Source of the DNA: Cellulomonas pakistanensis | GTDB taxonomy: Bacteria > Actinomycetota > Actinomycetes > Actinomycetales > Cellulomonadaceae | Reading direction: 5' to 3' | NCBI RefSeq assembly: GCF_016862755.1 | Contig: NZ_BONO01000010.1 | Location: 1-64,000 of the forward strand | DNA: 64,000 bases | Shown here: piece after piece, positions 17,815 through 25,772 of the stretch | Layout: the number at the start of each line of letters is the position of its first letter | Numbering within the stretch: the stretch's first letter is position 1 | Notes under the pieces: generated by a model | What the model saw: only the letters and a program-made list of their open reading frames with translations | What the model was told of the DNA's origin: nothing | Databases searched by the model: none | Translations under genes and position numbers: made by a program

Positions 17815-18063
17815 CTACTGCTGGGCGACGCGGTCCGGCCAGGCGCCCTGCTCGCCGCGGTGGCGCACCGCGCGCCCGACCACGAGACCGGCGAGCGCGC
17901 TGGACGCGTCGGGACCCTCGACGTGCCAGGCGTTCCGCGGGCCGGCGGTCTCGATCACCAGGACGCCGTCGACGTCGCCGTCCGGCCGGTCGCGGCGGAC
18001 CTCGTACCGGACCTCCGCCGCGTTCTCGTCGATCTTGTCGGCGTAGACCAGGACCCCGCTCAT
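17815..18063 (-). CDS. Small conserved protein, paralogue of the 12.8-kb gene
   Basis: 82 residues, starting at the ATG at 18063. It is homologous across its length to the 81-residue protein at 12792-13037 (EVRYEVR, PDGDVDGVLVI, GAWPDRVAQQ). No signal peptide or membrane segment. It converges on the SNF2 gene with an 18-base gap. Function unknown. Confidence 0.7.
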   Translation of the reverse strand: MSGVLVYADKIDENAAEVRYEVRRDRPDGDVDGVLVIETAGPRNAWHVEGPDASSALAGLVVGRAVRHRGEQGAWPDRVAQQ

Positions 18064-18200
18064 GGGGCCATGTGTACACCGTGGCGCCCGGCCGACGCGA
18101 ACTGCCTTCGGCGCCTGTGGACGCGGTGTACCCCCGCCGCGGCGAGGCGCGGCAGATCCGTCCGCGGTGGGCGGGGCCGTCGCCTGCCCCGCCCACCGCC

Positions 18201-18875
18201 TCAGGACGTCGCCCGCGCCGCCGCCGCGCCCGGGTCCGCGGACAGCACCACGGTCGCCCCGCCGGCCTCGACCGCCTGGAGCGTCCGGAGCTGGAGCAGC
18301 CCCGGGTGGTCCGCGACCATCCGCGCCGCGTTGGCGAGCGCCCGCGTGGCAGCGACCTCCGACCGCGCCCGCTCGAGCGCCGCGAGGCCCTCGGACCGCG
18401 CGGTCACGACCGCGGCCGCGGCGCGCCGGATCTCGGCCGGCACGATGACGTCGCGCAGCGCGAGCGCGTCGACCGCGAGACCCGCCGTGGCGACCGCCGG
18501 GGCCGCGGCGACGCCCATCCGCTCGGGGACCTCCGCACGGTCGGCGAGCAGCTCGTCGAGCGTCCGCGCGGCGACCTCCTCGCGGAGCGCGACCTGGACC
18601 GCGGCGTACATGACGTCCTCGGGATCGGCGAACGCCTCGTGCCACGTCCGGGCATCAGCCACCCGGACCTGCATCGTCAGGCTGACCTTGACCGCGAGGC
18701 CGTCCCGGGTGAGCACCTCCTGGACGGGCACGACGACGAGCCGCGGCCGCACCTCCACGCGCACCCGCCTCCGGTGACGCCGCGGCAGCCGGTACCGGCC
18801 GGGGCCGACCTCGCGCTCGAACCGCCCGTCCTTGTACACCAGGACCCGCTGCCACTCCTGCACCACGATCCGCAT
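18201..18875 (-). CDS. SPFH/band-7 (slipin-like) protein
   Basis: 224 residues. It starts MRIVVQEWQRVLVYKDGRFE, followed by the band-7 pattern (VGPGRYRL, then RDGLAVKVSLTMQVRV, then AVQVALREEVAARTLDELL). It resembles slipin/stomatin-type SPFH proteins but lacks the usual N-terminal membrane hairpin, so any membrane attachment would have to come from elsewhere. The C-terminal third is an Ala/Arg/Glu-rich coiled coil. A role in membrane organisation is inferred from the family only. Confidence 0.8.
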   Translation of the reverse strand: MRIVVQEWQRVLVYKDGRFEREVGPGRYRLPRRHRRRVRVEVRPRLVVVPVQEVLTRDGLAVKVSLTMQVRVADARTWHEAFADPEDVMYAAVQVALREEVAARTLDELLADRAEVPERMGVAAAPAVATAGLAVDALALRDVIVPAEIRRAAAAVVTARSEGLAALERARSEVAATRALANAARMVADHPGLLQLRTLQAVEAGGATVVLSADPGAAAARATS

Positions 18876-19035
18876 CGCTCGACCCTCCTCCCGGTCGTCG
18901 GTCCTGCCGTCCCTCGGCCGGTACCGCCTGCTCCCGGCAGCGCTGATCCGGCCGACGCGCGGTCGGGCGGGACGCGGGGGACGTCCGGGCGCACCCGGGG
19001 TCGCAGACCGCAGCCCGCCCCGTCGACCGCGCGCC

Positions 19036-19101
19036 GGCCGGCCGGGAGTCGAACCCGAGCGTGGACAGCGCTGCTCCGGAGGCAGGTGCTCGCCGGCCGT
19101 G
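19036..19101 (-). other. tRNA-like remnant (anticodon arm CCG and T-arm)
   Basis: On the minus strand, GAGCA is followed by an anticodon-type arm, CTGC-CTCCGGA-GCAG (T33, anticodon CCG, purine 37, about 19070-19086), and then a textbook T-arm with GGGTTCGACTCCC (about 19042-19056). The 5' part of a tRNA (D-stem 5' strand) is missing and the spacing to a possible acceptor is 7 bases short, so this is not a working tRNA. It looks like the 3' half of a tRNA-Arg(CCG). Such fragments are typical attachment-site leftovers. It lies in the gene-free stretch 18876-19254. Confidence 0.4.
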
Positions 19102-19254
19102 ACGCGCAGGACCCGCGACGGCGACGCCGTCCGGCTGCTGACCAGGAGCGTGGGCGAGCGTAGGTCGAGGTCAGCGGCGGGCGCACGCGCTTTTCGCCGC
19201 GCCGCGCGAACCCCGGCGACCGGACACCCCGCCGCTGCGAGCACCGCTGCCACG

Positions 19255-19587
19255 ATGACCGCCATGGACACGCGCCGCCCCTGGACCCGGGTCGTCGCCG
19301 CCGTCGGGATCGCGGCCGCGACCGTGCTGCTGCTCGCCGCCTGCGCGGCGGGCGTCAACCCGGACGTCGGCACCGCGCCGCCCGGGGCCGAGGAACCCGC
19401 CGGGTTCTGGCTCGGACTCTGGCACGGGTTCATCCTGCCGGTGACGTGGATCGTGTCGCTGTTCACCCGGACCGTCTCGCCGTACGAGGTGTTCAACTCG
19501 GGGAACTGGTACGACGTCGGGTTCGTGCTGGGGATCTCGATCGTGTTCGGCGGGCCGCTCGGCGCGGGACGCGCCCGGAGGCGGTGA
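19255..19587 (+). CDS. Membrane lipoprotein, conserved hypothetical
   Basis: 110 residues. The N-terminus has a signal with lipobox LLAAC (about residue 29). The rest is unusual for a lipoprotein: two further hydrophobic segments (FWLGLWHGFILPVTWIVSLF, and YDVGFVLGISIVFGG) flank the motif VSPYEVFNSGNWYD. I recall short actinobacterial membrane proteins with this NSGNWYD-type region; no function is known to me. A second ATG at 19264 is equally possible. It is followed after 63 bases by another small membrane protein. Confidence 0.7.
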   Translation: MTAMDTRRPWTRVVAAVGIAAATVLLLAACAAGVNPDVGTAPPGAEEPAGFWLGLWHGFILPVTWIVSLFTRTVSPYEVFNSGNWYDVGFVLGISIVFGGPLGAGRARRR

Positions 19588-19610
19588 CGCGGCACCTAGC
19601 ATCGGCGGAG

Positions 19611-19658
19611 ATGCGTGCCCGGTGCGGGCGCCCCGTCGTGCGAGGTGAGCATGGGTGA
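19611..19658 (+). CDS. Possible 15-residue leader ORF
   Basis: An ATG at 19611 follows a TAGCAT hexamer by 8 bases (the leaderless pattern) and encodes 15 residues with one cysteine and four arginines. It stops at 19656-19658, overlapping the ATG of the next gene (19651) by 8 bases in another frame. Translation of the leader could couple to the downstream gene; low certainty. Confidence 0.3.
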   Translation: MRARCGRPVVRGEHG

Positions 19659-19875
19659 CGTCCCGACGCCGCGGCCGGTCGACGCCGCGGCCCACCGCGA
19701 TCCCGCGGTCGACCCCGGACCGGGAGCGGCCCGGCGCTGGCTGCCCGTCGCGCTGGGGGTCCTGATCGGGCTCGTGGCGTCCGCCTGGTTCCCGGAGCAC
19801 CGGGTCCCGCTGGTGCTCGCGACGGTGGTGGTCGGGTCGGTCGCGTCCTGGGTCCGGGCGCGCCGGCGCCGGTAG
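19651..19875 (+). CDS. Small two-TM membrane protein
   Basis: 74 residues from an ATG with GAGGTGAGC upstream; an in-frame GTG at 19615 would add 12 residues. A Pro/Ala/Asp-rich N-terminus precedes two hydrophobic segments (about 30-46, WLPVALGVLIGLVASAWF, and 53-67, LVLATVVVGSVASWV), ending in RARRRR. The positive-inside rule places the C-terminus in the cytoplasm. No family recognised. Confidence 0.6.
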   Translation: MGDVPTPRPVDAAAHRDPAVDPGPGAARRWLPVALGVLIGLVASAWFPEHRVPLVLATVVVGSVASWVRARRRR

Positions 19876-19892
19876 CCCGCCGAGCCCCGCGG

Positions 19893-20840
19893 TCACACCG
19901 GCTCGGCGACCGCTCCGCCCCGGTCCGCCGCCGCGGCCGCGCGCGCCATCCGCGCCTCGACCGCCAGCACCACCGCCACCCCGGCCCCGCAGAGCGCGAA
20001 CCCGGCGAGCGTCACCGCGGTCAGCGGCTCCCCCAGCCAGACCGCCCCCGCCGCGGCCGTCGCGGGCGCGACCAGGAACAGCAGCGCGTTCAGCGCCGTC
20101 ACCCCCACGCGGCGGAGCAGCCACCAGTAGAGCCCGTACGCCGCCAGCGTCGGGAACGCGGCCGCGAGCGCCGTCGCCAGCCAGAACGACGCGGTCGCCG
20201 GCGGGACGAGCGCCCCGGTCACCGCCGCTGCGACCAGCAGGACCGCCGCGGTCACCACGACCTGCACCGTCAGCACGACGAGCACCGGCGGGCGGGCGGC
20301 CGACCGACGCTCGAGGAACGTCCCGGCCACCAGGCACGCCATCGCGGCGAGCGGCAGCAGGTAGGCCACCGCGGGCGCGTCCGACCCGCCGAGCTGGGAC
20401 TGCACGACCAGCAGCACGCCGACCGCCCCGACGGCCAGCCCGGCCCACTGCGCCCCGCGCACCCGCAGCCCGAGCAGCGGGCCGACCAGCGTCGCGACCA
20501 CCAGCGGCTGCACCGCGTCGATGAGCGCGGTCGTCCCGGTCGCCACGCCCGCGGCGATCGCCGCGTACACGCACACGACGTAGCCGAGCTGCGCGAACAG
20601 CCCGATCACCGCCTGCCGGCCGAGGTCGCGCCGCGGGACCGCGCGCGCCGCCCTCGTCGCGAGGGTGACCGCCGCCAGCCCGACCGCGACCGGCAGGAAC
20701 CGCCACACCAGGAGCGTCAGCGGCGCGACGTCGACGGTGGCGACCTTCGCGACCACGAAGCCCGAGCTCCAGCTCGCCACGAACCCAACTCCCGCCGCGG
20801 CGGTCAGCGCGGGTCCGAGTAGACCGACCTGTTTACTCAT
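19893..20840 (-). CDS. EamA/DMT-family transporter
   Basis: 315 residues from the ATG at 20840. Ten hydrophobic segments fall in two EamA repeats (the second begins at about residue 150). GxxFVASWSSGFVVAKVA near the N-terminus is the typical DMT motif. It is a predicted exporter of metabolites or drugs in the cytoplasmic membrane. It is divergent from a TetR-type regulator with only 34 bases between the two start codons, so the regulator almost certainly controls it. The start is set by an ACTATA (TATAGT on its own strand) -10 element 7 bases away, i.e. a leaderless mRNA. Confidence 0.9.
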   Translation of the reverse strand: MSKQVGLLGPALTAAAGVGFVASWSSGFVVAKVATVDVAPLTLLVWRFLPVAVGLAAVTLATRAARAVPRRDLGRQAVIGLFAQLGYVVCVYAAIAAGVATGTTALIDAVQPLVVATLVGPLLGLRVRGAQWAGLAVGAVGVLLVVQSQLGGSDAPAVAYLLPLAAMACLVAGTFLERRSAARPPVLVVLTVQVVVTAAVLLVAAAVTGALVPPATASFWLATALAAAFPTLAAYGLYWWLLRRVGVTALNALLFLVAPATAAAGAVWLGEPLTAVTLAGFALCGAGVAVVLAVEARMARAAAAADRGGAVAEPV

Positions 20841-20874
20841 GATCGCGACTATACAGAGCGGTATACTCGTCCGC
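20841..20874. promoter_or_regulatory. Divergent leaderless promoters with TetR operator
   Basis: The 34-base gap holds the inverted repeat TATAC-AGAGCG-GTATA. Its arms coincide with the -10 elements of both genes: TATACT at 20862-20867 for the TetR gene and TATAGT (20848-20853, opposite strand) for the EamA gene. Each lies about 7 bases from its start codon. A repressor bound to the repeat would block both promoters at once. Confidence 0.65.
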
Positions 20875-21453
20875 ATGGCCACCACCGAGCCCGCGCCGCT
20901 GACCCCCGGCGCCCGCCGGGTGCTCGACGCCGCGTCCGAGCTGTTCTACGAGCGCGGGATCCACGCGGTCGGCGTCGACGCGATCGCCGAGGCCGCGGGC
21001 GTCACGAAGAAGACGCTGTACGACCGGTTCGGGTCGAAGGAGGCGTTGGTCCTCGCGTACCTCCAAGGGCGCGAGGCGCGGTGGCGGGAGCACCTGCTGG
21101 CCGCGCTCGCCGAGCGCCCCGACCCGGGCGTCGAGCGGGTGCTGACGGTGTTCGACGCGGCCGAGGCGTGGTCCACGGCGAACAGCCCACGCGGGTGCAG
21201 CGCGGTGAACGCCCGCGCGGAGACGACCGACGGCGCGGTGCTGACGGAGGTCGAGCGGGAGAAGGCGTGGCAGCTCGGCCTGCTCGTCGACCTGTGCCGG
21301 GAGGCCGGGGCACGCGGCCCGGAGGACGTGGCGCGGATGCTGATGCTGCTCTACGAGGGGGCGATCGTGACCGTCGGCATGGGGACGTTCGACCGGCCGT
21401 TCGCGCGGGCGCGGGACACGGCGCGGGAGGTGCTGGCGTCGGCCCTCCGGTGA
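20875..21453 (+). CDS. TetR-family transcriptional regulator
   Basis: 192 residues. The N-terminal TetR helix-turn-helix is clear (about 15-60: ARRVLDAASELFYERGIHAV, then AEAAGVTKKTLYDRFGSKEALV). The C-terminal ligand domain contains SPRGCSAVNARAE, typical of a common actinobacterial TetR subgroup. It is predicted to repress itself and the divergent EamA transporter through the TATAC/GTATA palindrome. The ATG is 7 bases after TATACT, so translation is leaderless. Confidence 0.92.
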   Translation: MATTEPAPLTPGARRVLDAASELFYERGIHAVGVDAIAEAAGVTKKTLYDRFGSKEALVLAYLQGREARWREHLLAALAERPDPGVERVLTVFDAAEAWSTANSPRGCSAVNARAETTDGAVLTEVEREKAWQLGLLVDLCREAGARGPEDVARMLMLLYEGAIVTVGMGTFDRPFARARDTAREVLASALR

Positions 21454-21596
21454 TCACGAGCGGCGGCCGGTACCCGGTGGTCGCCGGACCGCTCGACGCG
21501 ATGCCGGTCCCGCCCGACCGTAGGGTGCGGCTCGGTCCCGGCGATCCGGTTGCGGCGACATTCGCCCTGATGGCCGACCGAGAGGAGACGACGGGC

Positions 21597-22151
21597 ATGG
21601 CACGGAGACGACGACTCCCGCTCCTGCTGCTGCTCGTCGCGGCGGCGGCCGCGGTCTGGTGGTTCGTCGGCGGCGGGGCCGGGAGAGACACCCCGCCCGC
21701 CGCGGCCCCCGGATCAGACACCGAGGTCCGGCCCGCCTCCGCGGTCGGCCCGCTCCCCGTGCAGCGGGTCGTCGACGGCGACACGATCATCGTGCTCCGC
21801 GACGGCGCCGAGGAGCGGGTGCGACTCCTCGGCATCGACACGCCGGAGAGCGTCCAACCGGACAGCCCCGTCGAGTGCTTCGGCCCCGAGGCGTCCGCCC
21901 GCACCGGCGAGCTGCTGTCCGGCCGGTCGGTCTGGCTGGAGGGCGACCCCACGCAGGACGCCGTCGACCGGTACGGGCGCACCCTCGCGTACGTGTGGCT
22001 CGACGAGACGACGCTGGTGAACCGCGTGCTCGTCTCCGAGGGCTACGCGTCCGAATACACGTACGACTCCCCCGGCGTGCACCACGCGGAGCTCGAGGCA
22101 GCGGAGGTCGCCGCGCGCGACGGCGGTGCCGGGCTCTGGGGCAGCTGCTGA
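21597..22151 (+). CDS. Thermonuclease (staphylococcal nuclease-like), membrane-anchored or secreted
   Basis: 184 residues. RRRR is followed by a hydrophobic segment (about 8-25) with no clear cleavage site, then the SNase domain. Conserved catalytic elements are VVDGDTI (Ca-binding Asp), RVRLLGIDTPE (first catalytic Arg plus Asp/Glu), and DRYGRTLAYVWL (second Arg, about residue 125). It hydrolyses DNA and RNA, Ca-dependently, outside the membrane. GAGGAG lies upstream of the ATG. Two terminal cysteines (ECFGPEA and GSC) could be bridged. Confidence 0.9.
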   Translation: MARRRRLPLLLLLVAAAAAVWWFVGGGAGRDTPPAAAPGSDTEVRPASAVGPLPVQRVVDGDTIIVLRDGAEERVRLLGIDTPESVQPDSPVECFGPEASARTGELLSGRSVWLEGDPTQDAVDRYGRTLAYVWLDETTLVNRVLVSEGYASEYTYDSPGVHHAELEAAEVAARDGGAGLWGSC

Positions 22152-22179
22152 GCGTGCCCGAGAGGTGGCACCACGGGAA

Positions 22180-22689
22180 TCAGGACCAGCCCGCCCACGC
22201 CGGGTCGTCGAGCAGCCGCTGCCACTCCCCCGTGATCTCGTCCCAGCCCACGACGACCTCCCCCGAGGCGACCCCGGTCGCGTCGGCGACGACCTCCTGC
22301 CAGCCGGTGGACTCCCGGTCGGCGGGCGCGTGGTGCCCGATCAGCACCCGCCCGCGGGCCGGGCGCGCGGTGAGCTGGTACGCCCACAGGAACATGACCC
22401 AGCCGCCGTTCGCGAACTCGTCGTCGTGCTGGGTGAACTCGATGGTGAGCAGCGGCGTCGCGCCCCCGAGCCCGGACAGCCGCACCGGCGGGCCGACGTG
22501 CGGCGGCTCCTCGTTCGTGAGCATCCGGGTCCAGTCGCCCAGGTAGTGCGCGACCACGGGGTGCAGCGTCGCGAGGTCGGCCGGGTCCGGGGGCGTGTCC
22601 CGCGCGACGGCCTCCAGGACGCGCAGCGTCGCGGGGTGGACGTCGGGGCGGAGCGGGAGGCGGAAGGACCAGACGGGGCGGGAGCTCAC
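22180..22689 (-). CDS. Hypothetical protein
   Basis: 169 residues, soluble, tryptophan-rich (W at several positions in WTRMLTNEE, GGWVMFLWAYQL, GWQEVV, WAGW). No family recognised. The GTG start has a TAGAGT hexamer 6 bases upstream (22696-22701), so it is probably expressed from its own leaderless promoter. It converges with the thermonuclease gene. Confidence 0.6.
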   Translation of the reverse strand: MSSRPVWSFRLPLRPDVHPATLRVLEAVARDTPPDPADLATLHPVVAHYLGDWTRMLTNEEPPHVGPPVRLSGLGGATPLLTIEFTQHDDEFANGGWVMFLWAYQLTARPARGRVLIGHHAPADRESTGWQEVVADATGVASGEVVVGWDEITGEWQRLLDDPAWAGWS

Positions 22690-22787
22690 GCCGGAACTCT
22701 AGGGCCGGCGTCGCACCTGTGGAGGTCCGGCGAACGGGCCGCCGGGCAGCTGGACGCGCTAGGTTCGCGAGCGACGGAGGGGGCGCG

Positions 22788-23048
22788 ATGAGGACAGCCG
22801 GTCGGCTGAGGACGTGGTTCGTCCTGGCAGCCACCGTGACACTGGCGGCCGCGGCCCTCTACGCGGTCGCGTTCTCGATCGCGTTCGACCGCGCCGACGC
22901 CGGCCGCGACACCGGGGTCCCCGGGGTGCTCGCCGGGCCGGCCGCGCTCGTCGCGGTGACCGGGCTCGTCGTGGCGCTGCCGCTGCTCCACGCCTGGCTG
23001 TCCCGGCGGCAGCGCGAGCGCGACGCCGCCGCCGTGCCCGTGCCCTGA
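22788..23048 (+). CDS. Small two-TM membrane protein
   Basis: 86 residues. GGAGGGGG ribosome site at the ideal distance. Two hydrophobic helices (about 9-32 and 47-68), with a D/R/G-rich loop between them and a basic tail (SRRQRERD). No family recognised. Confidence 0.6.
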   Translation: MRTAGRLRTWFVLAATVTLAAAALYAVAFSIAFDRADAGRDTGVPGVLAGPAALVAVTGLVVALPLLHAWLSRRQRERDAAAVPVP

Positions 23049-23071
23049 ACTCCGGCGCCGAGTGGGGGGCC

Positions 23072-23674
23072 TCAGCCCAGGTGCCCGCCGATCGCGCCCG
23101 CACCTCCGGCCTTGGCCGCCGTCAGCATCCCGGTCGTGATGAGGCCGGCCAGCGGGGAGCTCGCGACCGTCCCGCCCGCCTCCAGGTGGTCGGCCTGCTT
23201 CCGCAGCGCCACGGCGACCGGGCGTCCGCCGCCCGCGCGGTGCTGCTCCAGCGCGTCGGCGATCTGCCGCAGCAGGGCGGGCGGCTGGGACTTCTCCACG
23301 TAGTCGGTCCGCGCGACGACGGGGACGTGCAGCCCGCGCCCCTGCGCCGGGCGTGCCCGGAGCAGCAGCGTCCCGCCGCGGTTCGACACCAGCGAGACCG
23401 AGGTCGCCGGCTCGAGCCGCACGGTCGTCCGCCAGAGCCGGCACCGGATCCGCACCAGCGTGCCCGCAGTCGGGTCCAGCCACTCCGAGAACCACATCAG
23501 GACGGCGAAGAACAGGAAGAACGCGGGAAACGCCGTCACCACGAAGATCCGGTTCTCGGGCTGGGTGATCCCGATGTACACACCGATCGCCACCACGGCG
23601 ACGGCCGTCGCGATGGTCCAGCGCCACCCCGAGCGCGACGTCAGCTTCGGGACCCGGACCCGCCCACCGGTCAT
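23072..23674 (-). CDS. Membrane protein of ESX-type operon with HLEAGG motif
   Basis: 200 residues. Two N-terminal TM helices (about 20-37 and 45-64) precede a cytoplasmic PH-like beta region and a C-terminal helical tail with RKQADHLEAGGTVASSPL. The same tail motif occurs in the first gene of this operon (26127-26591). Its ATG overlaps the stop of the EspG-like gene by 4 bases, making it the last gene of a five-gene ESX-like unit. Possibly a membrane adaptor for the substrates encoded upstream; inference. Confidence 0.65.
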   Translation of the reverse strand: MTGGRVRVPKLTSRSGWRWTIATAVAVVAIGVYIGITQPENRIFVVTAFPAFFLFFAVLMWFSEWLDPTAGTLVRIRCRLWRTTVRLEPATSVSLVSNRGGTLLLRARPAQGRGLHVPVVARTDYVEKSQPPALLRQIADALEQHRAGGGRPVAVALRKQADHLEAGGTVASSPLAGLITTGMLTAAKAGGAGAIGGHLG

Positions 23675-24477
23675 CGCGCCCCGGCCGCCGCGGACGCCAG
23701 CGCCGCGGCCGTCGACGCGGCCCGCTCGGCCACGTCCCGCACCGTCGCGTCGAGCTCCGCGCGCGTCAGCGGCCGCGCCGTCACCGGCCCGCCCGACCCG
23801 GCCTGTGCCGACAGCGTCCACGCACCGCCCGGACCGGTGAACAGCCCGAGCAGCTCCGGCTCCCGGTCGTCGACCGTCCGGACGACCACGTCGGTGCGGA
23901 CCAGCGCGGAACCGAGCCGCTCGACGACCTCGGTCGGCGGCTCGGCCGGGTCGGTCAGCTCGACCTCCGGGCCGGTGCCATCGGTCGTCCCCTCGTGCAC
24001 GGCCGCGGCGAGCAGCAGGTCGCCCAGGGTGTCGGCGGCCGCGAGCGCGAACCGGTGCTGCCCGTCGGTCGACACCTGCTCGATCAGCACGACGTCGCGG
24101 ACCACGTGGGCGTACCAGTAGTCCTGGCCGAGGACCGTCGACCGGGCGACGCACACCGTGGCCCCGGCGCCACGGCGCAGCGTGACGACCGACAGGACGT
24201 CCTGGCGGACCTGCAGCTCGACGGTCGGCTCCCCGACGGCGGCTGCGAGCGCCTCGGGCGTCGGCGGGTCGACGATCCCGCGCGCCAGCAGCCCGCGGTA
24301 CGCGGTGCGCAGGGCGACCTCGCGCTCGGCCTCGGGCAGCTCGGCGAGGTACGGGTTGACGACCAGGCCGCCAGGACCGGCGAGGACCGCGAGCTCCTCG
24401 TCGGTCAGCACCTCGACGGGCACGGGCGCCGCGGGGTCCGCGAGCGCCGCCACCGGGGTCTCGTCCGCGGCGCTCAC
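23671..24477 (-). CDS. Putative EspG-like ESX secretion-associated protein
   Basis: 268 residues from a GTG that overlaps the previous stop (GTGA). The layout is an acidic N-terminal region, a central beta-sheet run (VELQVRQDVLSVVTL, then YWYAHVVRDVVLIEQVS) and a helical C-terminus. Size, position after WXG/PPE-like genes and the strand pattern suggest the EspG chaperone family that escorts ESX substrates, but the identity is weak and I see no diagnostic motif. Alternatively it is an uncharacterised ESX accessory protein. Confidence 0.5.
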   Translation of the reverse strand: MSAADETPVAALADPAAPVPVEVLTDEELAVLAGPGGLVVNPYLAELPEAEREVALRTAYRGLLARGIVDPPTPEALAAAVGEPTVELQVRQDVLSVVTLRRGAGATVCVARSTVLGQDYWYAHVVRDVVLIEQVSTDGQHRFALAAADTLGDLLLAAAVHEGTTDGTGPEVELTDPAEPPTEVVERLGSALVRTDVVVRTVDDREPELLGLFTGPGGAWTLSAQAGSGGPVTARPLTRAELDATVRDVAERAASTAAALASAAAGAR

Positions 24478-25772
24478 CAGAGCCCGCCCGACAGCACGTT
24501 CAGCGCGCCCTTGCCGAAGTCGGCGACCGCATCCTTGGCCTTGTCCACCTGGTCTCCTGCCCAGTCGGCGGCGTCGGACACCGCGTTCGACACCGCGCCC
24601 GTCGTCGCGTTCCACCCGTCCGCGATCACGCCGCCGGCCGACTGGAAGAAGTCGCCGATCGCCTCGCGGTTGTCCCAGATCAGGTTGCCGACGCTCCACG
24701 CGCCGTAGGCGAGCACGGCGCCGCCGGCGACCGCCAGGCCCACCGGCCCGAGGGCCAGCGCACCCGTGCCCACCGCGATCAGCGTGCCGGCGCCCGCCGC
24801 GCCCGCGAGGCCGAAGCCGCGGGTCGCCCAGCCGCGCGCGCCGTCGTAGCCGCCGCCGGTCACCGTGTCGGCGAGACCGGTGACGACCGTCAGCGGCAGG
24901 AACGCCTTGCCGAGGGTCCGCATCGCCCCGGCGCCCTGCTGGCCGAGGAGCTTGGTCATCCACTCGGCGGCGGGCTTGCCGTTCCGGAACACGTCCATCG
25001 CGGCGTCGGCCTTCTTGAAGTTCTCGACCATCGCCGCGTAGTGCGTGATCGGCGCCGACGACGCCTTGAGGAAGTCCAGGTACGCCTTGCCCTTGGTGAC
25101 CGACTTCATCACGCCCTTGATCACCTGGGCCAGGGCGACCGCGCCCGCCCCCACGGAGCCGAGCGCGCCGATGAAGTCCCCGCTCGAGAACGCGCGCTGG
25201 AGGTAGGCGTCGACGGCCGAGACCAGCGACTGCGGGACCTCGACCTTCGCCAGCCGGTCCGCGACCTGCTGGTCGGTCGTCGCCACGTCGCCCAGCGCCG
25301 TCGAGATCGCGTCGGCGTGCACCTGGGCGTCCTCGTTGAGGGCCCGCTGCTGCGCGGCGCGCGCCGCGCCCGCGCCGTCGGGGTCGCCCGCCGCGGTCAT
25401 CACCGGCGGCAGCGTCGGCGCAGTGACCCGGCCGTCGCCCGCGACGGTGAACCCGGCCGCGGTCGCCGCGTCGACCGTCGACAGCACCGCTGACTTGGCA
25501 CGGCCGAGGTCCGTCGCGCCCGAGGACAGCGCCGTCTTCGCCGACTCGAGCGCGTCCGCGAGCGCGAAGCCGGTCGTCGCCTCGGTCGCCATCCGCTGCG
25601 CCGCAGCCTGGGCGGCGTCGCCCTGCCAGTGGTCGCCGAGGCGCGTCATCGCGGCCTTGGCCGCGCGCACCTGCGCGTCGACCGCCTCCTGCGCGGTGCC
25701 GACACCGGTCGCGGCGTCCGACAACGCCTCCGGTCGCCAGCTCCGGACGACCTCGAGCGTGAGCGCGGCCAT
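24474..25772 (-). CDS. Large WXG-type ESX substrate (PPE/LXG-like)
   Basis: 432 residues. The N-terminal 110 residues form a helical hairpin with the W-x-G turn HWQGDAAQAA (about residue 48), as in WXG100/LXG proteins. A long helical middle follows. A Gly/Ala-rich hydrophobic hairpin (about 325-365, GAAGAGTLIAVGTGALALG) precedes an amphipathic C-terminal part containing repeated AVSDAADWAGDQVDKAKDAV. This is the layout of large secreted ESX effectors. The start overlaps the previous stop by one base (TGATG), implying coupled translation with the EspC-like partner. Confidence 0.7.
   Translation of the reverse strand: MAALTLEVVRSWRPEALSDAATGVGTAQEAVDAQVRAAKAAMTRLGDHWQGDAAQAAAQRMATEATTGFALADALESAKTALSSGATDLGRAKSAVLSTVDAATAAGFTVAGDGRVTAPTLPPVMTAAGDPDGAGAARAAQQRALNEDAQVHADAISTALGDVATTDQQVADRLAKVEVPQSLVSAVDAYLQRAFSSGDFIGALGSVGAGAVALAQVIKGVMKSVTKGKAYLDFLKASSAPITHYAAMVENFKKADAAMDVFRNGKPAAEWMTKLLGQQGAGAMRTLGKAFLPLTVVTGLADTVTGGGYDGARGWATRGFGLAGAAGAGTLIAVGTGALALGPVGLAVAGGAVLAYGAWSVGNLIWDNREAIGDFFQSAGGVIADGWNATTGAVSNAVSDAADWAGDQVDKAKDAVADFGKGALNVLSGGLW

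Noticed and set aside
19036..19101. Functional tRNA-Arg(CCG)
   Set aside because: A CGGCCGG/CCGGCCG acceptor can be paired, but the D-stem is absent and the spacing between acceptor and T-arm is about 7 bases short.
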